Shown: positions 24,288-35,055 of the stretch, in pieces
How the letters are laid out: each line of letters starts with the position of its first letter
Numbering within the stretch: the stretch's first letter is position 1
Origin: Piliocolobus tephrosceles
Lineage: Eukaryota; Chordata; Mammalia; Primates; Cercopithecidae
Direction of reading: 5' to 3'
Length of the DNA stretch: 64,000 bases
Assembly: GCF_002776525.5 (NCBI RefSeq)
Contig: NC_045449.1
Location: 4,693,649-4,757,648 of the forward strand
Made by a program: the position numbers and the translations under genes
Notes under the pieces: generated by a model
Databases searched by the model: none
Seen by the model: the letters and a program-made list of their open reading frames with translations, nothing else
Told to the model about the DNA's origin: nothing

Positions 24288-25089
24288 TGAGCAACATAGT
24301 GAGACCCTGATTCTACACACACACAAAAGTAGCCAGGCATGATGGCACCTGCCTGTAGTCCCAGCTGCTTGGGGGGCTGAAGTAGGATTGCTTCAGCACA
24401 GCAGTCTGAGACTGCAGTGAGCCATGATTCTGGCACTGCACTCCAGCCTGGGTGACAGAGCAACACTGCATCTCAATTAAAAAACAAAAAACTAGATCGG
24501 GTGCGGTGGCTCATGCCTATAATCCCAGCATTTTGGGAGGCCGAGGTGGGCAGATCACCTGAGGTCAGGAGTTCAAGACCAGCCTGGTCAACATGGTGAA
24601 ACCCCGTCTCTACTAAAAATACAAACATTAGCTGGGCATGGTGGCACGCAACTGTAATCCCAGCACTTTGGGAGGCCGAGGCAGGTGGATCACGAGGTCA
24701 GGAGATCGAGACCATCCTGGCTAACACGGTGAAACCCCGTCTCTACTAAAAATACAAAAAATTAGCTGGTGGTGGCGAGTGCCTGTAATCCCAGCCACTG
24801 GGAGGCTGAGGCAGGAGAATGGCATGAACCCAGGAGGCAGAGTTTGCAGTGAGCCCAGATCGTACCACTGCACTCCTGCCTGGGCAACAGGGCGAGACTC
24901 CGTCTCAAAAAAAAAAAAATACAAAAATTAGCTGGGCATGGTGGCACGCACCTGTAATCCCAGCTACTCGGGAGGCTGAGGCAAGAGAATAGTTTGAACT
25001 GGGAGACAGACGTTGCAGTGAGCTGAGATCGCACCACTGCACTCCAGCCTGGGCGACAAGAGCAAGACTCTGTCTCAAAAAAAAAAAAT
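24288..25089 (+). mobile_element. Cluster of plus-strand Alu segments
   Basis: 24288-24494 is an old partial copy. 24496-24650 and 24920-25089 are two halves of a second Alu. Between them 24651-24919 is a third that begins at CTGTAATCCCAGCACTTTGG, a join typical of Alu-Alu recombination or insertion at a homologous point. Confidence 0.88.
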
Positions 25090-25150
25090 TGCCTAACTTT
25101 TGATCATATGAGTTATATTTTATTGTCTACTGTGTTTGTCTTGGAATTTA

Positions 25151-25440
25151 GTTTTTTTTTTTTTTTTTTTTTGAGATGACGTCTTGCTGGAGTGCAGTGG
25201 CAGGATCTCAGCTTACCGCAAGCTCCACCTCCTGGGTTCACGCCATTCTCCTGCCTTAGCCTCCCAAGTAGCTGGGACTACAGGCGCCTGCCACCGCGCC
25301 TAATTTTTTGTATTTCTTTTTTAGTAGAGACGGCGTTTCACCGTGTTAGCTAGGGTGGTCTCAATCTTCTGACCTCATGATCCACCCGCCTTGGCCTCCC
25401 AAAGTGCTGGGATTACGGCCGTGAGCCATCGCGCCCGGCC
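25151..25440 (-). mobile_element. AluY-type copy with small internal deletion
   Basis: Antisense; lost about 15 bases after GAGATGACGTCTTGC. TGTCTTGGAATTT is duplicated at both ends. Confidence 0.93.
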
Positions 25441-25517
25441 TGTCTTGGAATTTTTAAATATGTGTTATTAGATGAGAAGCACTTTATAGATTCCTTTCCA
25501 TATTAGTAGGGTAGCTT

Positions 25518-25814
25518 GCTTTTCTTTTTTTTTTAAGACAGAGTCTCACTCTGTCGCCCAGGCTTAAGTGCAGTGATACAATGTTGGTTCACTGCAACCT
25601 CCACCTCCCCAGTTTAAGCAGTTCTCCTGCCTCAGCCTCCCAAGTAGCTGGAGTTACAGGCATGCACCACCACACCACACCTAATTTTTGTATTTTTAGT
25701 AGAGATGGGGTTTCACCATGTTGGTGAGGCTGGTCTTGAACTCTTGACCTCAGGTGATCCACCCACCTCCCAAAGTGCTGGGATTACAGGTGTGAGCCAC
25801 TACACCAAGCTGAT
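25518..25814 (-). mobile_element. Alu
   Basis: Antisense copy. ATTAGTAGGGTAGCTT occurs before and after it. Confidence 0.94.
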
Positions 25815-25869
25815 ATTAGTAGGGTAGCTTTCTTAGAATAGAATCTGTCATTAATAATAACTTATTGTC

Positions 25870-26466
25870 CAGGCACGGTGGTGCACATGTGTAATCCCAG
25901 CCCTTTGGGAGGCCGAGGCAGGTGGATCATTTGAGCCCTGGAGTTTGAGACCAACCTGGTCCACATAATGAGACTGCATATCTACAAAAAATTTTAAAAA
26001 TTAGCTGAGTATTGGCCGGGCGCGGTGGCTCAAGCCTGTAATCCCAGCACTTCGGGAGGCCAAGACGGGCGGATCACGAGGTCAGGAGTTCGAGACCATC
26101 CTGGCTAACACGGTGAAACCCCATCTCTACTAAAAAATACAAAAAGCTAGCCGGGCGAGGTGGCGGGCGCCTGTAGTCCCAGCTACTCGGGAGGCTGAGG
26201 CAGGAGAATGGCGTAAACCCGGGAGGTGGAGCTTGCAGTGAGCTGATATCCAGCCACTGCACTCCAGCCCGGGCGACAGAGCAAGACTCCGTCTCAAAAA
26301 AAAAAAAAAAAAAAAATTAGCTGAGTATTGTGGTCCATACCTGTGATCACAACTGCTCAGGAGGCTGAGGTGGGAGGATCATTTGAGCCCAGGAGATCAC
26401 GGCTGCAGTGAATTGTGATCATGCCATTGCACTCTAGCCTAGGCAGCAGAGCGAGACTCTGTTTCA
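25870..26466 (+). mobile_element. Old Alu split by a young monkey AluY
   Basis: Old AluJ halves lie at 25870-26011 and 26317-26466. The AluY at 26012-26316 has a 22-A tail and the target duplication ATTAGCTGAGTATT. Confidence 0.94.
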
Positions 26467-26491
26467 AGATGATGATGATAATAATAATAAA

Positions 26492-26772
26492 CTGGGCGCG
26501 GTGGCTCACGCCTGTAATCCCAGCACTTTGGGCGGCTGAGGCGGGCGGATCACGAGGTCAGGAGATCGAGACCATCCTGGCCAACGTGGTGAAACCCCGT
26601 CTCTACTAAAAATACAGAAAACTAGCCGGGCGTGGTGGTGGGCGCCTGTAGTCCCAGCTGCTTGGAAGGCTGAGGCGGAAGAATGGCATGAACCCGAGAG
26701 GCGGAGCTTGCAGTGAACCCAGATCACGCCACTGCACTCCAGCCTGGGCAACAGAGCAAACTCTGTCTCAAA
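26492..26772 (+). mobile_element. AluY-type copy
   Basis: Plus strand, its tail replaced by the GATA array. Confidence 0.93.

Positions 26773-26823
<51 letters not shown>
26773..26823 (+). repeat. (GATA)n microsatellite in an Alu tail
   Basis: About twelve GATA tetranucleotides replace the A-rich tail of the plus-strand Alu ending at about 26772. It is likely polymorphic. Confidence 0.93.
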
Positions 26824-26826
<3 letters not shown>

Positions 26827-26879
26827 AACACTACAGAAGGTGCTCTTAGGATTTGTGTTTTTTTTTGTTTTGGTTTGGT

Positions 26880-27561
26880 TTATTTATTTATTTATTTTTG
26901 CCAGGGTCTTGCTCTGTCATCCAGGCCGGAGTGCGGTGGCATGACCACAACTCACCAGAGGTGCAGCCTCCTCCTAGCCTCAAGTGATCCTCCTATCTCA
27001 GTCTCCTGAGTGGCTCATACCTGTAATCTCAGGGTTACAGGTATGAGCCACCATGTCCTGCACCTTAGGATTTTTAAAAATGCGTTAAAAAAATAGATAC
27101 ACGGTCAGGTACAATGGCTCATGCTTGTAATCCCAACACTTGGAGAGGCTGAGGCAGGAGGATCACTTGAGCCCAGGAGTTTGAGACCAGCCTGGGCAAC
27201 ATAGTGAGACCCAGCTCTAAAAAAGAATAATAATTTAAATTTTCAAAAATTGGGCCAGGTGCATTGGTTCATGCCTATAATCCCAGCACTTTGGGGGGCT
27301 AAGGTGGGTGGATCACCTGAGGTTAGGAGTTTGAGGCCAGCCTGGCCAACATGGCAAAACCCCGTCTCTACTAAAATTACAAAAATTAGCCAGGTATGGT
27401 GGTCACAGCTAGTTGCGAGGCTGGTAATCACAGCTACTCTTGAGGCTGAGGCAGGAGAATCGCTTTAATCTGGGGCGGAGGTGGCGGTGAGCCGAGATGG
27501 CACCATTGCACTCCAGCATCGGTGACAGAGTGAGACTCTGTCTCCAAAAAAGAAAAAAAAA
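26880..27561. mobile_element. Three Alu elements
   Basis: 26880-27063 is an antisense AluJ-like fragment, 27104-27235 a plus-strand single monomer, and 27253-27561 a plus-strand Alu. Confidence 0.88.
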
Positions 27562-27734
27562 GTAATTGATACATAATTACATGTATTGATGGAATATGTG
27601 ATCTTTTGATATATGCATACTATGTATAATGATTAAGTCAACATAATTTGGATATCTGTTACCTCAAACACTTATTTGATTTTGTTGAGAACATTTCATA
27701 TCTTCTAGCTCTTTGTTTTAATTTTTTATTTTTA

Positions 27735-28022
27735 TTTTATCTTTAGACAGAGTCTCGCTCTGTTGCTCAGGCTGGAGTGCAATGGCATGATCTCGTCTCA
27801 CTGCAACCTCCATCTTCCAGGTTCAGGTGATTCTTCTGCCTCAGCCTCCCAAGTAGCTGGAACTACAGGCATGCACCACCACGCCCAGCTAATTTTTGTA
27901 TTTTTAGTAGAGATAGGGTTTCACCCAACTGGCCAGGCCGGTCTCAAACTCCTGACCTCAGGTGATCCACCCTCGACCTCCCAAAGTGCTGAGATTACAG
28001 GCGTGAGCCACCACGCCCGACC
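27735..28022 (-). mobile_element. Alu inside L1
   Basis: Full-length antisense copy. Confidence 0.94.
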
Positions 28023-28537
28023 CTCTTCTAGTGCTTTTTAAATTTACAATAAAGTATTTATAACTGTGGTTACCCTACTGTGCTGTCAGACACTAGAAAC
28101 TTCTAGTGTTTCTTCTATCCACCTGTATTTATGAATCCATTAACCAGCCTGTCTTTATCCCCCTGCCCTTCTCAGCTTCTGGCAACCCCCGTTCTACTCT
28201 CCACATCCTTGAGACCAGCTCTTTCTAGTCCCCACATATGAGAGAGTGCATGTAATGTTTGTCTTTCTATGCCTGGTGTATTTCACTTAACAGAATATCC
28301 TCTGGGCTCATCCATGTTGCTGCAGGTGAACCGATTTCATTACTTTTTATGGCTGAATAACATTCCATTCCATATAGATGGAGTAACATTCCATCCATAT
28401 TCCATATAACATTCCATATAGATATGCAATATTTTATGTATGCATTTATTTAATTTAACTCTATATCTTGGCTATTATGACTAGTGCTACAATAAATATA
28501 GGAGTATAGATGTCTCTTCCATGTACTGGTTTCTTGT

Positions 28538-29605
28538 TTTTTTTTTTTTCTTTTTTTTGAGACAGGGTCTCACTCTGTTGCCCAGGTGTGAGTGCAGTGG
28601 CATGATCATGACTGACTGCATGCAGCCTCAACCTCCTGGGCTCAAGCAGTCCTCCCACCTCAGCCTCCTAAGTAGCTGGTAGCACAGGTGCACACTGCCA
28701 CTCCTGGCTATTTATTTATTTATTTATGAGACGGAGTCTTGCTCTGTCACCCAGGCTGGAGTGCAATGGCACGATCTCTGCTCCCTGCAAGCTCCTCCTG
28801 GGGTTCACGCCATTCTCCTGCCTCAGCCTCTCAAGTAGCTGGGACTACAGGCACCCGCCACCACACCTGGCTAATATTTTTGTATTTTTAGTAGAATGTC
28901 CTGACCACGTGATCTACCTGCCTTGGCCTCCCGAAGTGCTGGGATTACAGCTGTGAGCCACCACTCCCGGCCTAATGTTTTACTTTTTTTTTTTTTTTTT
29001 TTTTTGAGACAGAGTCTTGCTCTGTCGCCCGGGCTGGAGTGCAGTGGCCGGATCTCAGCTCACTGCAAGCTCCGCCTCCCGGGTTTACGCCATTCTCCTG
29101 CCTCAGCCTCCCAAGTAGCTGGGACTACAGATGCCCGCCACCTCGCCCAGCTAGCTTTTTGTATTTTTCAGTAGAGACGGGATTTCACCGTGTAGCCAGG
29201 ATGGTCTCAAACTCCTGACCTCGTGATCCGCCCGTCTCCGCCTCCCAAAGTGCTGGGATTACAGGCTTGAGCCACCGCGCCCGGCCATGTTTTACTTTTT
29301 AAATTATTCTTTATTTATTTTTGAGGCAGGGTTTCACTCCTGTCGCCCAGGCTGGAGTGCAATGACACGATCTCAGCTCACTGTAACTTCCACCTCCAGG
29401 GTCAAGCAATTCTGCCTCAGCCTCCCAAGTAATTGGGACTACAGGTGCATACCACCACGTCCAGCTAATTTTTTGTACTTTTTGTAGAGACAGGGTCTCG
29501 CCGTGTTGCTCAGGGTGGCCTCTAACTCCTAGACTCAGTGATCCTCCTGCCTCTTTCTCCCACAGTGCTCACATTACAGGTGTGGGCCACTGTAACTGAC
29601 AATTT
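28538..29605 (-). mobile_element. Four antisense Alus in series inside L1
   Basis: 28538-28711 (left part of an AluJ), 28712-28972, 28983-29286 (young monkey type) and 29300-29605. All share orientation; ATGTTTTACTTTTT before and after the third is a target duplication. Confidence 0.92.
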
Positions 29606-29877
29606 TTTCTCTTTTGGATATATACCCAGCAGTGACACTGCCTGATCTTATGATAGTTCTATTTTCAGTTTTTTGAGGAACCTGCATGCTGTTGTCCATA
29701 GAGGCTGTACTAATTTAGATTCCCACCAACAGTGTAAGAGTTCCCCTTTCTCTATATCCTTGGCAGCATCTCTTTTTTTTTTTTTTTTTTTGTCTTTTAA
29801 ACATTATTTTATTTGTATTTATTCATTTTTATTTTATATTTGTGTGTGTATGTATGTATGTATTATTTATTTATTTA

Positions 29878-30486
29878 TTTTTTTGAGACGGAGTCTCACT
29901 CTGTCGCCCAGGCTGGAGTGCAGTGGCTCACTGCAAGCTCCCCCTCCAGGGTTCACGCCATTCTCCTGCCTCAGCCTCCTGAATAGCTGGGACTACAGGC
30001 GCCCGCCACCACGCCTGGCTAATTTTTTTTTTTTTTTTTTTGAGGCGGAGTCTCGCTCTGTCGCCCAGGCTGCAGTACAGTGGCGCGATCTCAGCTCACT
30101 GCAAGCTCCGCCTCCCGGGTTCCCGCCATTCTCCTGCCTCAGCCTCCCGAGCAGCCGGGACTACAGGCGCCCGCCACCTCGCCAGGCCAGTTTTTTGTAT
30201 TTTCTTAGTAGAGACGGGGTTTCACCGTGTTAGCCAGGATGGTCTCGATCTCCTGACCTCGTGATCCGCCTGCCTCGGCCTCCCAAAGTACTGGGATTAC
30301 AGGCGTGAGCCACCGGGCCCGGCCAATTTTTTTTTTTTTTTGAGACTATTTTATTTTTTGTAGAGGAGTGGTTTCATTATGTTGCCCAGGCATGTCTTGA
30401 ACTCCTGGGCTCAAGTGATCCTCCCACCCCAGCCTCCCAAAGTGTTGGGATTACAGTTACAGGTGTGAGCCACTATGCCCAGCCTT
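29878..30486 (-). mobile_element. Antisense Alu with nested young Alu
   Basis: 29878-30022 is a partial Alu, 30023-30324 a full young copy, and 30325-30486 a further partial, older copy. Confidence 0.9.
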
Positions 30487-30591
30487 TTTGTCTTTTGATA
30501 ATAACCCTTTAACTGGGGTGAGATGCTATCTCTTTGGGTTTTGATTTGCATTTCTCCTATTATTAGTGATACTGAAGGATTATTATTTTTA

Positions 30592-31880
30592 ATAACAGGT
30601 TTATTGAAGTATAATTTACATACCATAAAGTTTACCCTTTAAAAATATTTTAGGCCGGGGTGGTGGCTCATGCTTGTAATGCCAGCACTTTGGGAGGCCA
30701 AGGCTGAGGAGTTCAAGACCAGTTTGGGCAATATAGTGAAACCCCATCTCTACAAAAAATATAAAAATTAGCCAGGTGCGGTGGTGTGCACCTGTAGTCC
30801 CAGCTACTTGGGAGTTTGAGGCAGGAGGATTGCTTGAGCTCAGGAGACGGAGGTTGCAGTGAGCTGAGATCACACTACTACACTCCAACCTCAGCAACAA
30901 AGTGAGACCCTGTCTCAAAAAACAAACTAACAAAAATTAAAATATTTTAAAGTGGTTTTTGGTATACTCACAGACTTACGCAACCATCTTCACTATCTAA
31001 TTTCAGAACCTTTTCATTATCCCCAAATGAAACCCAGTATGCATTAGCAGTCATTACCCATTTTCCCCTTCCTCCCAGCCCCTGGCAACCACTAATCTAC
31101 TTTTCATCTCTTTGGATTTGCCTATTCTGAACATTACACATAAATGTAGCCACATAATATGTGGCCTTTTGTGATTAGCTTCTTTCATTAAGCATAATGT
31201 TTTCAAGGTTCATCCATGTTGCAACATCTAGGAGTAGTTTATTCCCTTTTTTTTTTTTTTTTTTTTTTTAAGAGGCAAGGTCTCACTCACTGTGTCACCC
31301 AGGCTGGGGTGCAGTGGTGCTATCATAGGTCACTACTGCCTTCAGCTCCTGGGCCCGAGGGATCCTTCCACCATGCCTCACTAATTCTTAAAATGTTTTT
31401 GTAGAGATGGGGTCTTATTATCTTGCCAAGGTTGGTCTCAAACCTGCCAAGCAGTCTCAAACCACTTGGCCTCAAGTGATCCTCCCACCTCAGCCTCCCA
31501 AAGCGCTAGGATTATAGGCATGAGCCACTACACCTGGTCTTCATTTCTTTTTATTGCCAATATCATTCTACTATATAGCTATATCACATGTATCTATTCA
31601 TCAGTTGATGGATATTTGGGTTGTTTCTACTTTTTGGTTATTAATAATCCTGCTGTGGGCATCCATCTACATATTTTTGTGTGGATATATGTTTTCACTT
31701 TTCTTGAGTATCTACCTAGAAGTGAAATGGCTGGGTGATACGATAACTCATTGTTTAACATTTGAGGAACTGTCAAACTGTTTTCCAAAGTGGCTGTACC
31801 ATTCTACATTCCCAGCAGCAGCGTATGACAGTTTTGGCTTCCCCAAATGCCCTCCTCAACGCCTTTGACTGTCCATCCTT
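30592..31880 (-). mobile_element. Second L1 relic with Alus
   Basis: L1ME-type antisense pieces at 30592-30650, 30935-31240 (CCTGGCAACCACTAATCTAC) and 31541-31880 (TTCATCAGTTGATGGATATT, AAGTGGCTGTACCATTC). The Alus at 30652-30933 (+) and 31242-31540 (-) interrupt it. Confidence 0.78.
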
Positions 31881-31884
31881 TTCT

Positions 31885-32001
31885 AGATGGGGTAGGGAGG
31901 CAATCTCACTGTTGCTCAGACTGGAGTACAGTGGCATGGTCATAGCTCACTGCAGCCTCGAATTCTGGACTTACAGGATCCTCCTGCCTCAGCCTCCCGG
32001 G
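31885..32001 (-). mobile_element. Alu fragment
   Basis: Antisense left-arm fragment cut at CTCAGCCTCCCGGGG. Confidence 0.82.
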
Positions 32002-32002
32002 G

Positions 32003-32071
32003 AAATACAATTCAAAACCACAATGAGATACTACTTCATACCTACTAGGATGGCTCCAGTCAAAAGAATGG
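32003..32071 (+). mobile_element. L1 ORF2 3' fragment
   Basis: AAAACCACAATGAGATACTACTTCA-type sequence, here in plus orientation, opposite to the L1 pieces before it. This suggests a rearrangement such as 5' inversion. Confidence 0.7.
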
Positions 32072-32800
32072 ACAGGCTGGGTGTGGTGGCTCACTCCTGT
32101 AATCCCAGCACTTTGGGAGGCCGAGGTGGGTGGATCACTTGAGGTCAGGAGTTCGAGACCAGCCTGGACAACATGGTGAAATCCTGTCTCTACTAAAATA
32201 CCAAAAAATTAGCCAAGCGTGGTGGCAGGCACCTGTAATTCCAGCTATTCAGGAGACTGAGGCAAGAGAATCACTTGAACCCAGGAGATGGAGGTTGCAG
32301 TGAGCTGAGATCGCACCACCGCACTCTAGCCTGGGCAACAGAATGAGACTAAGTCTAAAATAAAAAAAAAAAGGATGGACAGAGGCGGGCATGGTGCCTC
32401 GCCCCTGTAATCCCAGCAGTTTGGGAGTCCAAGGCAGGTGGATCTGTTTAGCTCAGGATTCAAGACCAGCCTGGGCGACATGGTGAAACTCTGTCTCCAT
32501 AAAAAATACAAAAATTGAGCGCAGTGGCTCACGCCTGTAATCCCAGCACTTCGCAAGGCAGAGGCGGGTGGATCATGAGGTCAGGACTTTGAGACCAGTT
32601 TGACCAATATGGTGAAACCCCATCTCTACTAAAAATACAAAAATTAGCCAGGTGTGGTGGTGTGTGTCTGTAATCACAGCTACTCAGAAGGCTGAAGCAG
32701 GAGAATCGCTTGAACCCGGGGAGGTGGAGGTTGCAGTGAGCCAAGATCGTGCCACTGCACTCCAGCCTGGGTGACAGAGACTCTGTCTCAAAATCAAAAG
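32072..32800 (+). mobile_element. Three plus-strand Alus
   Basis: 32072-32373 (full), 32384-32516 (single left arm) and 32517-32800 (full, first bases lost). Confidence 0.92.
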
Positions 32801-33315
32801 AAAATCAACTCCTCAAACATCCACCCTTTTTGGCTTCTTCCCTCCATAATCATGAACGATCTTCCCTATTTTGAAAACTCTATTGTCTGACTTTGCTGCC
32901 AGCTCTGTCATCTGATTTTCCCCCTTCCTCTCAAGGTTAGACTTCTCCAGAAAGGGTGCTGCCCTCATTTCCTCAGCACACCCGTCTCCTCCAGCCCCCG
33001 CTGTCTGCCCTCTGCTCACACAACGGCAGTTCCCAGTGGTTTCCTAGCTGCTGAGGTCAGTGGGATTTTTTTCAGTGCCCTCTGGCTGCTCTGCCGCATT
33101 GGAGGCCATCACTCTCCCCTTATGCCCCCTGCAGCCTCCATGACCATCCCTCTTCTGGCGTCTATTCTGCTGCTCTCATGTATTGCCTGTGGCTATTCAC
33201 ACTCTCCCTGGACATCTTGTTTGTATCTCCAACTCTCACACTCACAAATGTCTGTAAATTGTATTTACAGATCCTTGTTTCTAACTGCCCAGTAGAGTGT
33301 ACCTGTGTATCCTTT
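32801..33315. other. Unique intronic sequence before the LTR
   Basis: Non-repeat intron sequence, C/T-rich. No gene feature is recognised. Confidence 0.55.
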
Positions 33316-33357
33316 AACATCCCCAATTCAACATTCAAACCCAGACTGCTCTCCCAC
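33316..33357 (+). repeat. 42-bp direct repeat, left copy flanking the LTR
   Basis: Forty-two bases beginning AACATCCCCAATTCAAC and ending CTGCTCTCCCAC directly abut the 3' end of the antisense LTR. A copy with one difference lies at 34672-34713 on the other side. Confidence 0.9.
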
Positions 33358-34667
33358 TGTGTCCAGAATGGTGGGTTCTTGGTCTCACTGACTTTAAGAA
33401 TGAAGCCGTGGACCCTCGCGGTTGAGTGTTATAGTTTTTAAAGATAGTGTGTCTGGAGTTTGTTCTTTTAGATGTTCAGATGTGTCCGGAGTTTCTTCCT
33501 TCTGGTGGGTTCGTGGTCTTGCTGGCTTCAGGAGTGAAGTTGCAGACCTTTGCAGTGAGTGTTACAGCTCATAAAGGCAGTGCGGACCCAAAGAGTGAGC
33601 GGCAGCAAGACTTATTGGGAAGAGCGAAAAAACAAAGCTTCCACAGTGTGGAAGGGGACCTGAGCAGGTTGCCACTGCTGGCTCTGGCAGCCTGCTTTTA
33701 TTCTCTTATCTGACCCCATTCCCCTCCTGCTAATTGGTCCATTTTACAGTGAGCTGATTGATCCGTTTTGCAGAGAGCTGATTGGTCCATTTTGACAGAG
33801 TGCTGATTGGTGTGTTTACAATCACTGAGCTAGACAGAGTGCTGATTGGTGCATTTGCAATCCTTTAGCTAGACACAAAAGTTCTCCAAGTCCCCACTAG
33901 ATTAGCTAGACACAGAGCACTGATTGGTGTGTTTACAAACCTTGAGCTAGACACAGGGTGCTGATTGGTGCGTTTACAATCTCTGAGCTAGACACAGAGT
34001 GCTGATTGGTGCATACACAAACCCCCGAGCTACACACAGAGTGCTGATTGGTGCATACACAATCCTCCAGCTAGACATAAAAGTTCTCCAGGTCCCCACC
34101 CAAGTCAGGAGCCCAGCTGGCTTCGCCTAGTCGTTGCTGAGCCGCAGGCGGAGCTGCCCGTCCCACGCTGCCACCCACACTCCTCAGCCCTTGGGCAGTC
34201 AATGGTACTGGGCACTGCGGAACAGCGGGCAGCACCCTTCGGTGGAGGCTCAGGCTGTGTGGGAGCCCGTGGCGTTGTGGGGGTGGGACTTGGGCATGGC
34301 GGGCTGCAGTGCTGGGGGACCTGGCACACCCTCCTCAGCTGCTTGTTCAGGTGCTAAGCCCCTCACTGCCCAGGGCTGGCGTTGCCAGCTGGCTGCTCCA
34401 AGTGCAGGGCCCACCCAGCCCACGCCTACCCGGAACTCGCGCTGGCTCACGAGCGCTATGTGCAGCCTCAGTTCCCACCCACGACTCTCCCTCCACACCT
34501 CTCTGCAAGCAGAGGGAGCGGGCTCCGGCGTCAGTCAGCCCAGAGAGGGGCTCCCATAGTGTAGCAGCAGGCTGAAGGGCTCCTCAAGCACTGCCAGAGT
34601 GGACGCCGAAGCTGAGGAGGTGCTGAGAGCAAGGTAGGGCCGCTAGCACATTGTCACCACTCTCCCA
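33358..34667 (-). mobile_element. Solo LTR of HERV-9 type (LTR12 family)
   Basis: An endogenous retroviral long terminal repeat of about 1.3 kb in antisense orientation to MINK1. Read on the minus strand it starts TGGGAGAGTGGTGACA, has a GC-rich 5' part, then tandem U3 repeats, a TATA-like AATAAAAGC (33694-33702), a degraded poly(A) hexamer (AATAAG, 33612-33617), and ends GGACACA at 33358. No gag, pol or env sequence is present on either side, so it is a recombined solo LTR. LTRs of this family are known to act as enhancers or promoters in some tissues; activity here is not shown by sequence. No 4-bp target duplication is evident. Confidence 0.88.
33775..34075 (-). repeat. Tandem U3 repeats inside the LTR12 element
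   Basis: About seven degenerate units of roughly 40 bases, each with GAGCTAGACACAGAGTGCTG followed by ATTGGTGCATTTACAA-like sequence. The ATTGG (CCAAT on the LTR sense strand) in each unit is the NF-Y site described for HERV-9 LTR enhancers. Two units carry the AAGTTCTCCAAGTCCCCAC variant. Confidence 0.85.
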
Positions 34668-34671
34668 TAGC

Positions 34672-34713
34672 AACATCCCCAATTCAACGTTCAAACCCAG
34701 ACTGCTCTCCCAC
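34672..34713 (+). repeat. 42-bp direct repeat, right copy flanking the LTR
   Basis: Matches 33316-33357 at 41 of 42 positions (A to G in AACATTC versus AACGTTC). It starts four bases after the LTR terminus. It is ten times longer than a class I retroviral target duplication. Confidence 0.9.
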
Positions 34714-34765
34714 AGCACAGCATGGTCTTTGCTGCTCTTTTTTGTTTTCTTTTCTTTCCTTTTCT

Positions 34766-35055
34766 TTTTTTTGATAAGGAGTCTCATTCTTTCACCCAGG
34801 CTGGAGTGCAGCAGCGCGATCTCGGCTCACTGCAACCTCCACCTCCTGAATTCAAGTAATTCTCCTGCCTCAGCCTCCCGAGTAGCTGGGTTTACAGGTG
34901 CCCACCACCATACCCAGCTGATTTTTGTATTTTTTAGTAGAGATGGGGTTTCACAATGTTGGCCAGGCTGGTCTCGAACTCCTGACCTCAGGTGATCCGC
35001 CCTCCTCAGCTTCCCAAAGTGCAGGGATTGCAGGCATGAGCCACCACGCCCAACC
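34766..35055 (-). mobile_element. Alu
   Basis: Full-length antisense copy. Confidence 0.94.

Larger units (their letters stand above)
27565..30590 (-). mobile_element. L1 3' region broken up by Alus
   Basis: Antisense L1 (L1MA/L1MB-like) pieces at 27565-27734, 28023-28537, 29606-29780 and 30487-30590 are collinear. Recognisable phrases are CCACATATGAGAGAGTGCATGTAATG, GGATATATACCCAGCAGTG, TTCCCACCAACAGTGTAAGAG and GATTTGCATTTCTCC. Alus occupy the spaces between. No L1 protein frame survives. Confidence 0.82.

Noticed and set aside
29673..30233. Plus-strand 186-codon frame
   Set aside because: Made of L1 remnants, T-rich tails and antisense Alu translation, not a gene.
33358..34667. Possible intact endogenous provirus
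   Set aside because: Only one LTR is present and no retroviral protein sequence was found beside it.
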